DNA of 64,000 nt from positions 1-64,000 of the forward strand of contig JAENWT010000003.1 in assembly GCA_016650125.1 (NCBI GenBank), in the 5' to 3' direction. Origin of the DNA: Thermoleophilia bacterium (GTDB lineage Bacteria; Actinomycetota; Thermoleophilia; Solirubrobacterales; 70-9). Below the pieces are notes generated by a model. The model saw nothing but the letters and a program-made list of their open reading frames with translations. It ran no database searches and had not been told where the DNA came from. The stretch's first letter is position 1; each line of letters opens with the position of its first letter. Shown in pieces: positions 16,894-27,615 of this stretch. The translations under genes and the position numbers were made by a program.

Positions 16894-18714
16894 TTACCTG
16901 GTCGCGGTCCGGACCTTGTACTTGTGGAAAACGAACTGGCGCTTGCCGTGCTTGTACTTCTTCGCGCGGATCGTCTGACGCACGATCAGGGTCTTCTTGT
17001 TCTGCGTGGCGAACTTCGCGACGCGCTTCCTGAACTTGGCCTTGACCTTGAGCTTCACGACCTTGAAGTTGCCGGCCTTCTGCTTGGCCGAGCTGGTGGC
17101 GGTGATCGTCTTTGACTTCTTCGTCTTGCCCTTGGTCTCCTTGACTCCGGCCGCTTTGCCCAGGCACGTCGGCTTGAAGCTCTTCGGGCACTTCAGGCGC
17201 TGGTAGAGGTACTTGCCGTCGTAGATCGCGGTGTTGAAGTTGCCGGGATCGATCAGGCCGGCGGGGCCGGTCGGACCGGTCGGTCCAGTCGGATTCGTGG
17301 GGCCGGTCGGTCCGGTGGGATCTGTGGGTCCGGTGGGTCCGGTGGGGTCAGTCGGACCAGTCGGTCCGGTCGGTCCCTCCGACGCCCTGGTCGCTACCAG
17401 GGCGACGTCGTCGTAGTCAAGAGTCGCGCTCACCAGAAGGTCGGGCGTGGCCACGTTGATCGACGACGTAATCCTGATCTGGTAATCGGCCCCGAGTTCA
17501 AGGTCCCCGGGCTGGACAGGGATGCCCGGCTGGTTGGTCCAGACGTCGGCCCCGCTGACCGTGTCGCTCGCAATCAGCGAGATCACTGAACTGTCCGAAA
17601 CCTTGACCAGGTCTGCCTGATACGTCACGGTCGTGCCGGTAAGGTCCGCGTCGCCCAGAAGGGCTGCAGCGTCGCTCTTCCGGGCCAGTGAGAATGACGT
17701 GGAATCAGGTTCTTGGCCTTCGGCACCGTTGTAGATGAAGGTCGGGCTCGTCCAGGTGCCGGTGGAGGTTCCGGGTCCGGCGATGGTGGCGGTTCCCGAC
17801 GCGGTTCGGATGAATCCGTCCCCGCCGCCTCCGGTGCCGCCTGCCGGCTCGTATGTGTTGGTGATCTGCGGGCAGGTGACGCCGGGTACGCAGAGCGCCG
17901 GGTTGGTAACGGACGAACTCCAGCCACCCACGGTGGTGGCGAAGGTCGTTCCTTCACCACCGACGTAGGTCGTCTTGATGCCTTCGTCGATGCCGCCGTT
18001 ACCGGAGAGCCAAATGCCACCGGGGCCATCGATCAGGCCATCGACCACCGGGCAGATCGAGCCCGGAGCGAGCCCGCCGCCGGGAGTGGTTGTCGGAATC
18101 GTGGGCCAACTCGCAACCGCGGCGCCATCCTTGGCCGGGGGGGCGTACGGCGACGCGTCGTAGTTGTGAGCCGGGCGCGGCGGTGCCGCTGAAGGGTCAC
18201 CGGGATCGACCAGTGTCCCGGAGGTGGACGTCTCGAAAGTGAGGTTGGTGCTGCACTCCGCATAGAGCGTGGTGCCGTCGTAGATCGAAACTTGAATCCG
18301 GGTCGGGACGTCTATCTCGGCGGCGCCCGTAGCACCGTCGAACGTACCGGTCGCAGGAGCTGAACCGCTGATCGAGATCACCGCGTCGAAGGTGCCGGAG
18401 ACGTCATCGATGCGCTTCGTGGGAAAAACGAATCCGGACGGGGGAGCCGAGAAGGTGGTCCCGGTCACCGTGCCGGTGAGTGACGCCGGCGCGTCCGGGG
18501 GCGATGCGTCAGGGTCGATGATCTTTACGCCGTTGGTTCCCGGATCGGTGCCGAGGTTGATGATTCCCCGGTCGTACTCGAACTTGACCGGATCGGCTGA
18601 GGCCGAGCCGGCGGATGATGCGGCGAGCACCATTCCGAAGAGCATCAGGACGGCGAACAGCCCCGCCTTTAGGCCGAAACTGAAATTGCGGAGACCGCCA
18701 ACGTTTGAGAACAC
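16894..18714 (-). CDS. Secreted protein with collagen-like repeat and Lys-rich C-terminal domain
   Basis: A 606-residue exported protein. The chosen start is GTG 18714, preceded by AAAGGGG (SD) and followed by a signal peptide ([18 protein letters not shown], cleavage after SAGSASA). The same frame stays open upstream, but that part is antisense to the next gene. The ~380-residue ectodomain is Thr/Ser/Gly-rich and probably beta-structured, with Cys pairs (CVPGVTCPQ). Next come 13 collagen-like triplets (GPT-GPT-D/NPT, nt 17262-17376), a [15 protein letters not shown] motif and a Lys-rich domain ending [10 protein letters not shown] surface fibre or adhesin role is inferred. Confidence 0.7.
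   Translation of the reverse strand: MFSNVGGLRNFSFGLKAGLFAVLMLFGMVLAASSAGSASADPVKFEYDRGIINLGTDPGTNGVKIIDPDASPPDAPASLTGTVTGTTFSAPPSGFVFPTKRIDDVSGTFDAVISISGSAPATGTFDGATGAAEIDVPTRIQVSIYDGTTLYAECSTNLTFETSTSGTLVDPGDPSAAPPRPAHNYDASPYAPPAKDGAAVASWPTIPTTTPGGGLAPGSICPVVDGLIDGPGGIWLSGNGGIDEGIKTTYVGGEGTTFATTVGGWSSSVTNPALCVPGVTCPQITNTYEPAGGTGGGGDGFIRTASGTATIAGPGTSTGTWTSPTFIYNGAEGQEPDSTSFSLARKSDAAALLGDADLTGTTVTYQADLVKVSDSSVISLIASDTVSGADVWTNQPGIPVQPGDLELGADYQIRITSSINVATPDLLVSATLDYDDVALVATRASEGPTGPTGPTDPTGPTGPTDPTGPTGPTNPTGPTGPTGPAGLIDPGNFNTAIYDGKYLYQRLKCPKSFKPTCLGKAAGVKETKGKTKKSKTITATSSAKQKAGNFKVVKLKVKAKFRKRVAKFATQNKKTLIVRQTIRAKKYKHGKRQFVFHKYKVRTATR
17262..17376 (-). repeat. In-gene 27-nt repeat encoding collagen-like triplets
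   Basis: Thirteen consecutive Pro-Thr/Ala triplets with period 9 residues ([36 protein letters not shown]). Every third triplet has D or N in place of the first Gly, so it is not a strict Gly-X-Y helix. The near-identical DNA units make copy number prone to change. Confidence 0.9.
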
Positions 18715-18885
18715 CCGTACCCCTTTATGGTCTGACTTCGTGCCAATGAAGAGCCGCACAATCCCGGTTCCGCCGGTCCCGGTGCGGCCCTTACACAACG
18801 AGTTACCCCTATCCACGACCTTCAAACGCGGCGTTCGGCAAAAGATCGAAGGCAGTCCCAGCTGCCACCAGATAGCCTCAGCCGA

Positions 18886-19914
18886 ATGACGGCAATGTAC
18901 CGCGTCTCGATCGGCGCGATGGGGGACTCCCCGCAGGATATGGCGGATCTGGCCAAAAAAGCAGAGGCCGCGGGATTCGAGTCGGTCTGGGCGATCGAAC
19001 TCTTCCGCAACGCTTTCACCCAGACGACCTGGCTGGCCAGCCAGACCGAATCGGTGCAGGTCGGCACGTCGATCGCCTGGGGCTTCGTCCGCAGCCCGAT
19101 GACCATGGCGATGAGCGCGATGGACATCGACGAGATTTCCGGTGGCCGTTTCTGTCTCGGTCTGGGCCCGGGCGTGAAGCGCCTCAATGAGTCCTGGCAC
19201 AACGCCCCTTACGGCAAGCCGGCCCCGCACCTCAGGGAGACGATCCAGGCCACCCGGGCGATCGTCGCCGCGGCCGCCGCCGGCGAGTCGGTGGCCTTCA
19301 AGGGCGAGTACTACGACCTCGACATCAAGGGCTGGTACCGGGCCACACCGCCGGTTCGCGCCGACATCCCGATCTACACCGCCGCCGTTCAGCAGGGCAT
19401 GTCCCGGATGGCCGGCGACGTCGCCGACGGCCTGATCGGCCATCCGCTGTGCTCGGCGCAGTGGATCGAAGAAGTGATCGTTCCCGCCTTCGAGCTCGGC
19501 CTGTCACGCTCGAATCGCAACCGCTCCGACTTCACCTACCTGCCGAGCGTCTGCGTCGCAATCGACGACGATTACGAGCGGGGCATGGACGCGGCCCGGC
19601 GCACGGTTGCTTTCTACTCGACGGTCAAGACCTACATGCCGCTCTATGAACTGCACGGGTTCGGTGAAAACGCGGCAAATGCCGCGGCCGCCTTCCGCAA
19701 GGGTGATATCGATGGCGTTGCCGCCGCGATCCCGGACGAGATGGTTGAGCAGTACTGCGCTGTCGGCACGATCGACAAGGTCAGGACCAAGGTCGAAGAG
19801 GTGGCCCAGTTCGCGGATGCGATCTTTCCGGGAGCACCTACTTACTTCATCCCGAACGAGCAGATCGTCGAGTACAACGAGAAAATCATCGAGGCCTTTG
19901 CGCCGAACTCGTAG
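18886..19914 (+). CDS. LLM-class F420-dependent oxidoreductase
   Basis: A 342-residue luciferase-like monooxygenase-fold (TIM barrel) enzyme. N-terminus [20 protein letters not shown], then [35 protein letters not shown] and a C-terminal [18 protein letters not shown] match the F420-dependent branch (methylene-H4MPT reductase/Rv-type). The substrate cannot be inferred. No SD is visible. TAGCCT (18873-18878) lies 7 nt before the ATG, so the mRNA may be leaderless. Confidence 0.9.
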   Translation: MTAMYRVSIGAMGDSPQDMADLAKKAEAAGFESVWAIELFRNAFTQTTWLASQTESVQVGTSIAWGFVRSPMTMAMSAMDIDEISGGRFCLGLGPGVKRLNESWHNAPYGKPAPHLRETIQATRAIVAAAAAGESVAFKGEYYDLDIKGWYRATPPVRADIPIYTAAVQQGMSRMAGDVADGLIGHPLCSAQWIEEVIVPAFELGLSRSNRNRSDFTYLPSVCVAIDDDYERGMDAARRTVAFYSTVKTYMPLYELHGFGENAANAAAAFRKGDIDGVAAAIPDEMVEQYCAVGTIDKVRTKVEEVAQFADAIFPGAPTYFIPNEQIVEYNEKIIEAFAPNS

Positions 19915-19939
19915 CGGTCTACCTTGGGGCGCGGCGCGG

Positions 19940-20092
19940 GCATCCCTGTCCAGGATGCCGGGGCGGCGATGTGCCGCGGGCGCGGTCCGGGTACCCCTGT
20001 CCAGGATGCGGTTAGTCGACGGGACGAGAAATCGTTCGCGCTGCGCCGAGGTTGATCCAACAGCGAGGCACCTGGACAGGGGTACCCGGACC
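19940..20092. repeat. Nested direct and inverted repeats
   Basis: GCATCC/GGATGC (19940-19945, 19953-19958) is a small hairpin whose core CCCTGTCCAGGATGC recurs at 19995-20009. The 22-nt segment 19984-20005, beginning GGTCCGGGTACCCC, is repeated exactly inverted at 20071-20092, with 65 nt between the arms. Confidence 0.9.
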
Positions 20093-20271
20093 ACACCTGA
20101 GCCCGAGGTACCGCGACCTGACCGTGTGATGTCGCCAAGGGCCGAGCACCGAAAGCCCGCGACGATGGAAGTGACCTGAATCGAGGCCACATAGCGGCCC
20201 TTAATCCGGTCACTTCGTGAAATCGAGAGGCCCGAAGTACCCGAGACCCAGGCAGGAAGCCAAATCTGGTT

Positions 20272-20314
20272 CTGGGTCGGTTAGGGACCCAGGCTCAGGT
20301 CGTAACCGACCCAG
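20272..20314. repeat. 12-bp perfect inverted repeat
   Basis: CTGGGTCGGTTA (20272-20283) and TAACCGACCCAG (20303-20314) are separated by 19 nt. There is no T-tract, so a classical terminator is unlikely. Confidence 0.85.
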
Positions 20315-20385
20315 TTCGCCGAAGCTGACCCCTGCGATGTCGCAGGCGACCCGTCACCCGCGGCAGACCGACCCCGAACCAACAC

Positions 20386-20426
20386 AATCGTCCTTTTTCA
20401 TCCATAGTCGATGAAAAAGGACGATT
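20386..20426. repeat. 17-bp perfect hairpin, possibly a bidirectional terminator
   Basis: AATCGTCCTTTTTCATC (20386-20402) pairs perfectly with 20410-20426 across a 7-nt loop. The stem contains a T5/A5 tract in its middle. It lies 24 nt beyond the stop of the minus-strand MBL gene and could end transcription from either side. Confidence 0.8.
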
Positions 20427-20449
20427 CTTTGCCCCCGCCGGCAGACCGA

Positions 20450-21121
20450 TCAATCTGCCGGAAGAGCCTCGACGAACTTTTCGAACTCGGCCATATCCGT
20501 CACCTCCGGGCCGTGGCCCGGGAGCATGATCGAGGGATTGAGGCTGGCGAGCTTTCTGATCGAGCGGCGGTTCTCCGGTGGGTCGTAAGTGAACGCGTCG
20601 GGCGGTTCGGCGATTCCGAAGAGTCCTGTGACGTAGCTGATGTTGCGGATGATGTCGCCGCAGATCGCCACGCGATCGCTTTCGCGGAAGTAGATGACTT
20701 CGCCGCGGGCGTGACCGGGTGCGTGGATCACCCGGAACCCGGCGACCTCGTCACCTTCGTTGAGGACGCGGCTCACCTTGTGCGGCGGGCCTTCCCAGGC
20801 ACTCTGGAGGCGCTTTACGATCGGGTTGGTGGTCTGCTCGCCGGAGACCGGCCGGCGCCCTTCCATCGCGTCGACGTCGTCGGCGTGGCAGGCGAGCGGG
20901 ATGTCGCGGTCGAGGCAGACGTCACGGGCCACGCCCTGATGGTCAGGGTGGACGTGGGTGAGGGCCAGCATCGAGAGGTCACGGTCCTTGATCTGCTTGA
21001 AGATTCGGCGCCGGTCCCAGGTGGTGCCGGCGTCGATCAGCACGTCCTCGGCCAGGTAGACGTTGATCATCGGGCGGGGGAATTGACCCAGCCGCTCGAC
21101 TCCAGGCGCGAGTTGCTTCAT
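20450..21121 (-). CDS. MBL-fold metallo-hydrolase
   Basis: A 223-residue metallo-beta-lactamase-fold hydrolase. The zinc motif THVHPDHQG (HxHxDH) is present, with further ligands in HAPGHARGEVIYF, AICGDIIRN and LPGHGPEV. It resembles glyoxalase II/lactonase-like members; the substrate is unknown. It lies last in a minus-strand run with an 82-aa protein and a cell-wall-binding-repeat protein. Confidence 0.9.
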   Translation of the reverse strand: MKQLAPGVERLGQFPRPMINVYLAEDVLIDAGTTWDRRRIFKQIKDRDLSMLALTHVHPDHQGVARDVCLDRDIPLACHADDVDAMEGRRPVSGEQTTNPIVKRLQSAWEGPPHKVSRVLNEGDEVAGFRVIHAPGHARGEVIYFRESDRVAICGDIIRNISYVTGLFGIAEPPDAFTYDPPENRRSIRKLASLNPSIMLPGHGPEVTDMAEFEKFVEALPAD

Positions 21122-21123
21122 CG

Positions 21124-21372
21124 TCAGTGGGTGTCGCTGGCCGGCGGCCCGGGCTGGCCGCTGCTCAGGGCCAGCTGCTCGAGCCGGGCGATCTGGCGCT
21201 CGCCTTCGAGGCGGGCGGGATCGCCGGCGGGGAGCGGGGCGATCAGGCGGCGCACCCGGTTACGCACCTGGAGTGCGAAGTGGGGGGTGACCGCGCCGGT
21301 CAGCTCCCGAATGTCTTCTGGAGTGACGGTCTTGCCGGAATCGAGGACTCCGATGTGTTCTTCTTCGCTCAT
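21124..21372 (-). CDS. Small hypothetical protein (82 aa)
   Basis: I do not recognise this family. The protein is soluble and charged, with a helical middle (TPHFALQVRNRVRRLIAPL) and a second amphipathic helix (ARLEGERQIARLEQLAL). Its start overlaps the stop of the upstream membrane-anchored gene (ATGA), and its stop is 2 nt before the MBL gene. It is therefore likely a real coupled operon member. Confidence 0.65.
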   Translation of the reverse strand: MSEEEHIGVLDSGKTVTPEDIRELTGAVTPHFALQVRNRVRRLIAPLPAGDPARLEGERQIARLEQLALSSGQPGPPASDTH

Positions 21373-22670
21373 GGTGTGGTGGAAAGAGTCTCTACCGGGG
21401 TGAGTTCGACAGCATCGTCGATCAGCGCCTGCTGCGTGACGTCGATCAGTGATTCGTCACCGATTATCCACACATGGTTGTACAGGGCGCGGGTCGGGTC
21501 GGTGTCGTAACCCGGCTTGACGTCGAGGAAGTAGTCACCGACATCTTCCGGCAGTTTGTCGCTGTCATCGGTCAGGAGCAATGCCGGCCAGGTGCCACCG
21601 GTCGAGAGCGCGGTGGCCGCGACCGCGTCCATCGGCCGGTCGCTGCGCGCGACCATGTAGCCGTGGCCCGGATCATTGAGGTTCCAGCCGAATGTGCCGC
21701 TCGAGAAGCGGACGAGCTCGAGGGCGGCGGAGACCGGGGTTTCGCCGCCGACGCGTTCGACTGTCGAGACCTTGTCGAGGGCCTTGAGCGCGGCCGGCGA
21801 GACCACCGAAGCGGGTCCGAGGACGAAGACCGGCACGTCCTTGTTCTCTTTCTTCTTGAGGTAGTCCACCGTGGCCGCGGGGATCTCGTCCTTGCCGGTG
21901 TAGAGCACGACGTCGCCCGAGCGGGCGAGCCAGGAAGCGGCCGGACTCGCATACTCGGCCTCCTCCGAGGAGACCAGAACGAACGCGTCGGGTGGCTCGC
22001 CGGTCAGCTGTCGCTTCAATTCGGCGATGGCGATCGCGAGGCCGGCGGGATCCTTGGCGTTGACCGTCTTGGTGTCGTAGCCGGACGGCGGCGCGACCTT
22101 GCCGACCGCGAAGACTTCGGACTCGCCGGTGGTCGGCGCTCCCTGGGGGTCGAACTCGGAGAGCGCGTCGGAAGCGCTTTCGGAGAGCTTGCCGGACGGT
22201 GCGAGCAGGATTGGGGCCCCGACCGGTGCGGCACTGAGGGTGGCGGCGGCGACACCGGCCTGCCACTGGTCGGCGTTGACCACCGTGAGCGCTTCCGGCG
22301 GGGTTCCGGGTCCGGTGGTCGGATACGCGGCGAGGGCCGCGGCGACCGAGACGTCGGCCGGATCGCTGCCGCTGATCCGGGTGGTGTTCCGGGTCGCGAC
22401 GGCCGGGTAGCCGAGCGAACCGACGCTGCTTCCTTCGAGATCGCCTCCCGCGGGTCCGGTCGTGCCGTTGTTGATCAGGGCCGGGCCGTCGGAATCACCG
22501 TCTCCGGACTTGTCGTTGCCGAAGTCGAAGAAAAAGTAGGCGACGAAAGCGGCGAGGATGAGCGTGAGAACGATCAGGATGCCGAGGCCGGTCCAGGGGA
22601 CTCCCGCGCTATTGGGTCCTCCGGCAGGGGAATTGATCGGTTGTCTTCCAGACCCGGGCACGGACCACAC
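21369..22670 (-). CDS. Membrane-anchored cell-wall-binding repeat 2-like protein
   Basis: A 433-residue protein with a short cytoplasmic N-terminus, one membrane segment (GLGILIVLTLILAAFVAYFFF) and a large extracellular part. That part has the alternating pattern of cell-wall-binding repeat 2 (CWB2-like) units: ARNTTRISGSDPADVSVAAALAA style opening, PILLAPSGKLSESASDALSE, FVLGPASVVSPAALKAL, VERVGGETPVSAALELVRF, WPALLLTDDSDKLPEDVGDYF. It probably sits on the wall side of the membrane. The start is GTG 22670, only 26 bp from the divergent lysA start. Confidence 0.7.
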   Translation of the reverse strand: MWSVPGSGRQPINSPAGGPNSAGVPWTGLGILIVLTLILAAFVAYFFFDFGNDKSGDGDSDGPALINNGTTGPAGGDLEGSSVGSLGYPAVATRNTTRISGSDPADVSVAAALAAYPTTGPGTPPEALTVVNADQWQAGVAAATLSAAPVGAPILLAPSGKLSESASDALSEFDPQGAPTTGESEVFAVGKVAPPSGYDTKTVNAKDPAGLAIAIAELKRQLTGEPPDAFVLVSSEEAEYASPAASWLARSGDVVLYTGKDEIPAATVDYLKKKENKDVPVFVLGPASVVSPAALKALDKVSTVERVGGETPVSAALELVRFSSGTFGWNLNDPGHGYMVARSDRPMDAVAATALSTGGTWPALLLTDDSDKLPEDVGDYFLDVKPGYDTDPTRALYNHVWIIGDESLIDVTQQALIDDAVELTPVETLSTTP

Positions 22671-22696
22671 CGTACCGGTCGGCGGAAGTCGTAAGA

Positions 22697-23959
22697 ATGG
22701 CGGCGATGGTCTACCCAGTCGGAACAGTCACCAATGCGCGCGGCCACCTGGAAATCGGCGGTTGCGATGTGGTCGACCTGGCCGCTGAATTCGGCACGCC
22801 CGCTTACGTCTTCTCGGTCGAGGAGATGCGCCGAAGGGCCGCCGCCTTTCAGTCCGCCTTCGCCGCCCACACCGACGATTTCGAGATCCTGTTCGCCAGC
22901 AAGGCCCTGCCGGTCACTGCCGCCTACCGGCTATTCGCCGAAGCGGGCCTCTCGGTGGACGTCGCCTCGGGCGGCGAACTGACCATGGCCCTGGCCGCCG
23001 GGTACGTGCCCGACCGCATCTACATGCACGGCAACAACAAGACTGACACCGAGATCGAGCTCGCAAGCCGTTCGGGGGTGGGCCACCTGATCGTCGATTC
23101 ATTCGACGAGATCGAGCGCTGCGAACGGGTGCTCGAAAAGGACCAGGACGTCCTGATCCGGGTGACCCCGGGGGTCAAGCCTTCCACCCACTCCCACATC
23201 CAGACCGGGCAGCTCGATTCGAAGTTCGGCTTCGGGCTCGAGGACGGCACCGCGGCGAAGGCGATCGAGCGGGTGCTCGCTTCGACCCGGCTCAACCTGG
23301 TCGGCCTCCATTTTCACATCGGCTCGCAAATCTTCGAGATCGAACCTTTCCGGCTGGCGGTCGAATCGCTGGCCGCCCTCCGCGGCGACTGGTGCCGGAT
23401 CGTCGACCTCGGCGGCGGGCTCGGCATCTCCTACACGGAGTCCGACGAGCCGCCGGAGATCGAGACCTACGTCGACCTGAAGTTCGCGACGGTCCGCGAA
23501 TATTTCGGCGACGATGTGCGCATCCTGATCGAGCCCGGCCGCTCGCTCGTCGGCACCGCCGGGGTGACGATCTACACGGTCGGCACGATCAAGGAGATTC
23601 CCGGCGTTCGCACCTACCTTTCGGTCGACGGCGGCATGTCCGACAACCTGCGGCCAATGCTCTACGACGCGAAATACGAGGCGATCATCGCCAACCGCGC
23701 CGGCGACCCGGCTGAGCGTGTGGTGACCGTCGCCGGCTCCCACTGCGAGTCCGGGGATATCCTGATTCGTGACGTGGCTTTGGCCGACCCCCAGGTAGGA
23801 GACATCTTGCTGACGCCCGCGACCGGTGCCTACGGTCACTCGCTGGCCAACAACTACAACGGTATGCCTCGGCCGCCGGTGGTCTTCTGCGAGGACGGCG
23901 AGGCCCGGATCGTGGTCCGGCGCGAAACCTACGAAGACCTGCTGGCGAGGGACGCATGA
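22697..23959 (+). CDS. lysA: Diaminopimelate decarboxylase
   Basis: Converts meso-diaminopimelate to lysine (PLP, group IV decarboxylase). Visible are the PLP-lysine motif ILFASKALP, VDVASGGEL, HFHIGSQI, the glycine loop VDLGGGLGISY, EPGRSLVG, and the second active-site Cys in GSHCESGDIL. The 420-residue length is normal. In-frame ATG 22706 lies 7 nt after AAGAAT and may be the real start (MVYPVGTV). It begins an operon with hom and thrC, the aspartate-family pathway branch. Confidence 0.96.
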   Translation: MAAMVYPVGTVTNARGHLEIGGCDVVDLAAEFGTPAYVFSVEEMRRRAAAFQSAFAAHTDDFEILFASKALPVTAAYRLFAEAGLSVDVASGGELTMALAAGYVPDRIYMHGNNKTDTEIELASRSGVGHLIVDSFDEIERCERVLEKDQDVLIRVTPGVKPSTHSHIQTGQLDSKFGFGLEDGTAAKAIERVLASTRLNLVGLHFHIGSQIFEIEPFRLAVESLAALRGDWCRIVDLGGGLGISYTESDEPPEIETYVDLKFATVREYFGDDVRILIEPGRSLVGTAGVTIYTVGTIKEIPGVRTYLSVDGGMSDNLRPMLYDAKYEAIIANRAGDPAERVVTVAGSHCESGDILIRDVALADPQVGDILLTPATGAYGHSLANNYNGMPRPPVVFCEDGEARIVVRRETYEDLLARDA

Positions 23960-25179
23960 GCGAAACCCTGAAAATCGGCCTGCTCGGGCACGGCACCGTG
24001 GGCGGCGCCTTCGACGAGCTGGTCGGCGGCCGGAAGGAAGCGATCGAATTGGCGATCGGCCGTCCGGCCGAGATCTCCGGGGTGCTGACCACCAGCATCG
24101 GCGATTTCGACGAGATCCTCGCGGGCGCCGACGTCATCGTCGAACTCATGGGCGGCACCGACACCGCCCGCGACCACGTTCTGGCCGCGCTGCGCGCCGG
24201 CAAGCCGGTGATCACGGCGAACAAGCAGCTGCTCGCCCAGCACGGCGCCGAGTTGTTCGAGGCGGCCGAGCAGGCGGGCGTACAGCTGCGCTTCGAAGCG
24301 GCCATCGCCGCCGTCGTCCCGGTGGTCAGGGTCGTCCAGGAGAGCTTCGGCGCGGTCGAGTTCACCAAGGTCTCGGGAATCGTCAACGGCACCACCAACT
24401 TCATCCTTTCCGAGATGGCGGCGACCGGGGCCTCCTACGAAGACACGCTGGCCCGGGCCCAGGAGTTCGGTTACGCGGAGGCCGACCCGACCGAAGACGT
24501 CAACGGCGCCGACGCAGCCGCCAAGATGGCGATCCTCGCGCGACTTGCGTTCCACACCCCGGTCACCCTGGACCAGGTCGACTACGAAGGCATCGAATCG
24601 GTCCAGCCCGACGACCTCGCCTACGCCAAGGAGCTCGGCCTCTCCCTCAAGCTGCTCGGGGTTGCCGAGAGGCTTCCCGAGGGCATCACGGTGCGGGTGT
24701 TCCCCTGCTTCCTCTACCGCGGCCACCCACTTTCACCGATCGAAGGACCGTTCAACGCGGTCACGGTCGAGGCGCCTGAAATCACCGAGGTCACGATCTC
24801 CGGCCCTGGCGCCGGCGGCATGCAGACCGCTTCCGCGGTGCTGGGGGACCTCGTCTCGGTGGTCACCGGCGACGCGCCGACCCACTCGGTCCACAACGAC
24901 CTGGCGGTGCTCTCCGACGTCACCTCGTCCTTCTACCTCCACCTCGAAGTGGCTGACGAGCCGGGCGTGCTCGCCCGGGTGGCGAAGGTGCTCTCCGACA
25001 GCGGCATCTCGGTCAAGAGCGTGGTCCAGCGGGGAATCGACGACGATGCCCGTCTGGTCATGGTCGTCCACCAATGCCCCGAGTCCCGATTCAAGTCCGC
25101 GATCGAAGAGATCGGCCGGCTCGACTCTCTGCGCTCGGCGCCGCGTTTCATCCGGGTCATCGAAGAAGAGTTCGTCTGA
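23956..25179 (+). CDS. hom: Homoserine dehydrogenase
   Basis: Reduces aspartate semialdehyde to homoserine. N-terminal nucleotide fold [14 protein letters not shown], the conserved [13 protein letters not shown], the catalytic region [20 protein letters not shown], and a C-terminal ACT domain ([27 protein letters not shown]) for threonine feedback. It overlaps lysA by 4 nt (ATGA). Confidence 0.96.
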   Translation: MSETLKIGLLGHGTVGGAFDELVGGRKEAIELAIGRPAEISGVLTTSIGDFDEILAGADVIVELMGGTDTARDHVLAALRAGKPVITANKQLLAQHGAELFEAAEQAGVQLRFEAAIAAVVPVVRVVQESFGAVEFTKVSGIVNGTTNFILSEMAATGASYEDTLARAQEFGYAEADPTEDVNGADAAAKMAILARLAFHTPVTLDQVDYEGIESVQPDDLAYAKELGLSLKLLGVAERLPEGITVRVFPCFLYRGHPLSPIEGPFNAVTVEAPEITEVTISGPGAGGMQTASAVLGDLVSVVTGDAPTHSVHNDLAVLSDVTSSFYLHLEVADEPGVLARVAKVLSDSGISVKSVVQRGIDDDARLVMVVHQCPESRFKSAIEEIGRLDSLRSAPRFIRVIEEEFV

Positions 25180-25192
25180 GGATCAGGAAGAC

Positions 25193-26227
<1,035 letters not shown>

Positions 26228-26334
26228 ATCCGGGGAAAGCACGGTTAACTTCCGGCCCGCGTGAGGATATGTTGTCGGTGGCGTCCCCCCGGCAAGCCCG
26301 TCGGTCGGCGCCCCAACGACTGGAGGCAGCAAAG

Positions 26335-27594
26335 ATGCTCACGATTCGCACTCCCGGCTTTTCTGAAAGTGGACGGCGGGTCGCTTTTGCCCTCGTCCTG
26401 TTCGTCGGCGCGGTGATTCTGCTCTTTGGATCGTTGGCATCTTCAAGTGAAGCGGCCAAGCGCGGTGTCGTCGTCGTACGGACCGTCGCGGTTGGCTCGC
26501 CCGGCAACGCTTCGATCGGTGTCGTGCCTTTCACCGACGCGATCTACGATTCCTGCGCGGACGCACCTACTTCCAAGCAGGGTTGCCAGACGGTAGGCGG
26601 AGTCGACTACAAGTACGGGGTCGGTCAGCTCGAGACAACGGTCAGCCAGTGGGTCAAGTTCCTGAACACGAGCGATCCGAACGGCCGCAATCGCGACCGG
26701 CTTTACGAGAAAACGCAGAGCTCCACGAAGTGGCCGGAATACGGACAGGTCAACAAGCGCAGCAACGCGAAGCCCGGCCGGCATTACTACGTGGCGTCAA
26801 AAGCCTGGGCGGACAAGCCCTACGGCTTCGCCACCTTCCTTTCAGCAGCCCGGTTCGTCAACTCGCTCGACAACGGAAAAGTTCTGTCGAAGCAGAAGAG
26901 CGCCCGCAAGGGTTTCAAGTACGTGACGTACAAGGTCCGGCTCTCGCCGAAGACCGGGCGCGGCATGTATAACCTGAAAAACCGCAACGCGACCCGGGCC
27001 CACAAGCGCGGTTTCGTCGTGCCGAGTCAGGACGAGTGGATCAAAGCGGCCTACTTCGACCCCAGCGATGGCACCTACTGGAAGTACCCGACCAATGCCG
27101 GCGTTTACGGCGACGGCACCGCGACCGAGCCCAACCCGACCCAGCTCGACTTCTCCACTGGCAACGTGACCAACGGTGCCGATCAGCCCCTCGCCGGCTT
27201 CAAGGAGTCCGATGTGCTGGTGCCGAGCTGGTGCCCGTCTGTGGCCCAGGTTTCGGGCGGTTGCTCCACGACCAACCCGTTCGGCCTGAGTGCAACTACA
27301 TACGCAAAGGCATTCGTCGGCGGCCTCGGTACGGTCGGCCAGGCTCGCACGACCTCACCCTGGGGCACGCTGGACCAGGGCGGCAACGCGGTCGAGTGGA
27401 CCGACACCATCACTCCGCCGCCGTCGGGGCGGGGCGGGGGCCGGGTCTGGCGTCGCCTTCATGGCGGGATCGCCAATTCCACGGCGTACCAGATGTGGCC
27501 TTCCGCGGTCGGTCTGCAGCCGCAGGACAATTTCTTCTACGCCCGGACCTACCCCTGGCTGGGCATCCGGGTCGGTGTGATCGGCGGGCTGTAG
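26335..27594 (+). CDS. Exported FGE/SUMF1-like domain protein
   Basis: A 419-residue exported protein with an N-terminal hydrophobic anchor/signal (VAFALVLFVGAVILLFGSLA, Ala-X-Ala-like site near SSSEAA). The rest resembles the formylglycine-generating enzyme (sulfatase-modifying factor) C-type-lectin-like fold: VGVVPFTDAIYD, YKYGVGQLETTVSQWVKFLN, VPSQDEWIKAAYFDPSDGTYW, GTLDQGGNAVEWTD and WLGIRVGV. The two active Cys of true FGE are not obvious, so catalysis is doubtful. Start ATG 26335 has GGAGG at 26322-26326. Not coupled to thrC (107-nt gap). Confidence 0.7.
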   Translation: MLTIRTPGFSESGRRVAFALVLFVGAVILLFGSLASSSEAAKRGVVVVRTVAVGSPGNASIGVVPFTDAIYDSCADAPTSKQGCQTVGGVDYKYGVGQLETTVSQWVKFLNTSDPNGRNRDRLYEKTQSSTKWPEYGQVNKRSNAKPGRHYYVASKAWADKPYGFATFLSAARFVNSLDNGKVLSKQKSARKGFKYVTYKVRLSPKTGRGMYNLKNRNATRAHKRGFVVPSQDEWIKAAYFDPSDGTYWKYPTNAGVYGDGTATEPNPTQLDFSTGNVTNGADQPLAGFKESDVLVPSWCPSVAQVSGGCSTTNPFGLSATTYAKAFVGGLGTVGQARTTSPWGTLDQGGNAVEWTDTITPPPSGRGGGRVWRRLHGGIANSTAYQMWPSAVGLQPQDNFFYARTYPWLGIRVGVIGGL

Positions 27595-27615
27595 GCCGGG
27601 AAGCCCGGTCGTCTC

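Larger units (their letters stand above)
19915..20449. other. 535-bp intergenic block rich in inverted repeats
   Basis: No convincing gene on either strand. It holds a perfect 22-bp inverted repeat (19984-20005 with 20071-20092), a 15-nt direct repeat CCCTGTCCAGGATGC (19944-19958 and 19995-20009), and two further long hairpins (20272-20314, 20386-20426). The flanking genes converge, so part of this may be terminators. The amount of structure is more than two terminators need. Confidence 0.8.

Noticed and set aside
17231-17416. Plus-strand [14 protein letters not shown] repeat frame
   Set aside because: It is simply the reverse complement of the GPT collagen-like repeat. The minus-strand frame has a signal peptide, SD and a full-length product.
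18715-19443. N-terminal extension of the minus-strand collagen-like protein (open frame to 19443)
   Set aside because: It is antisense to the well-supported LLM oxidoreductase. A signal peptide with SD begins at 18714, so the extension is a high-GC shadow.
19915-20449. Repeat block considered as a CRISPR array
   Set aside because: The repeats are few, of different sequence and orientation, with no regular spacing and no cas genes nearby.
20411-21403. Long plus-strand frame beginning ATGAAAAAGG
   Set aside because: It is antisense to the MBL hydrolase and the small coupled gene, both with clear family or operon evidence. Its start lies inside a perfect hairpin.
27596-27608. Hairpin CCGGG-AAG-CCCGG as terminator between the FGE-like and ABC genes
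   Set aside because: The stem is only 5 bp, the loop is tight and no T-tract follows; such short GC dyads are common by chance here.
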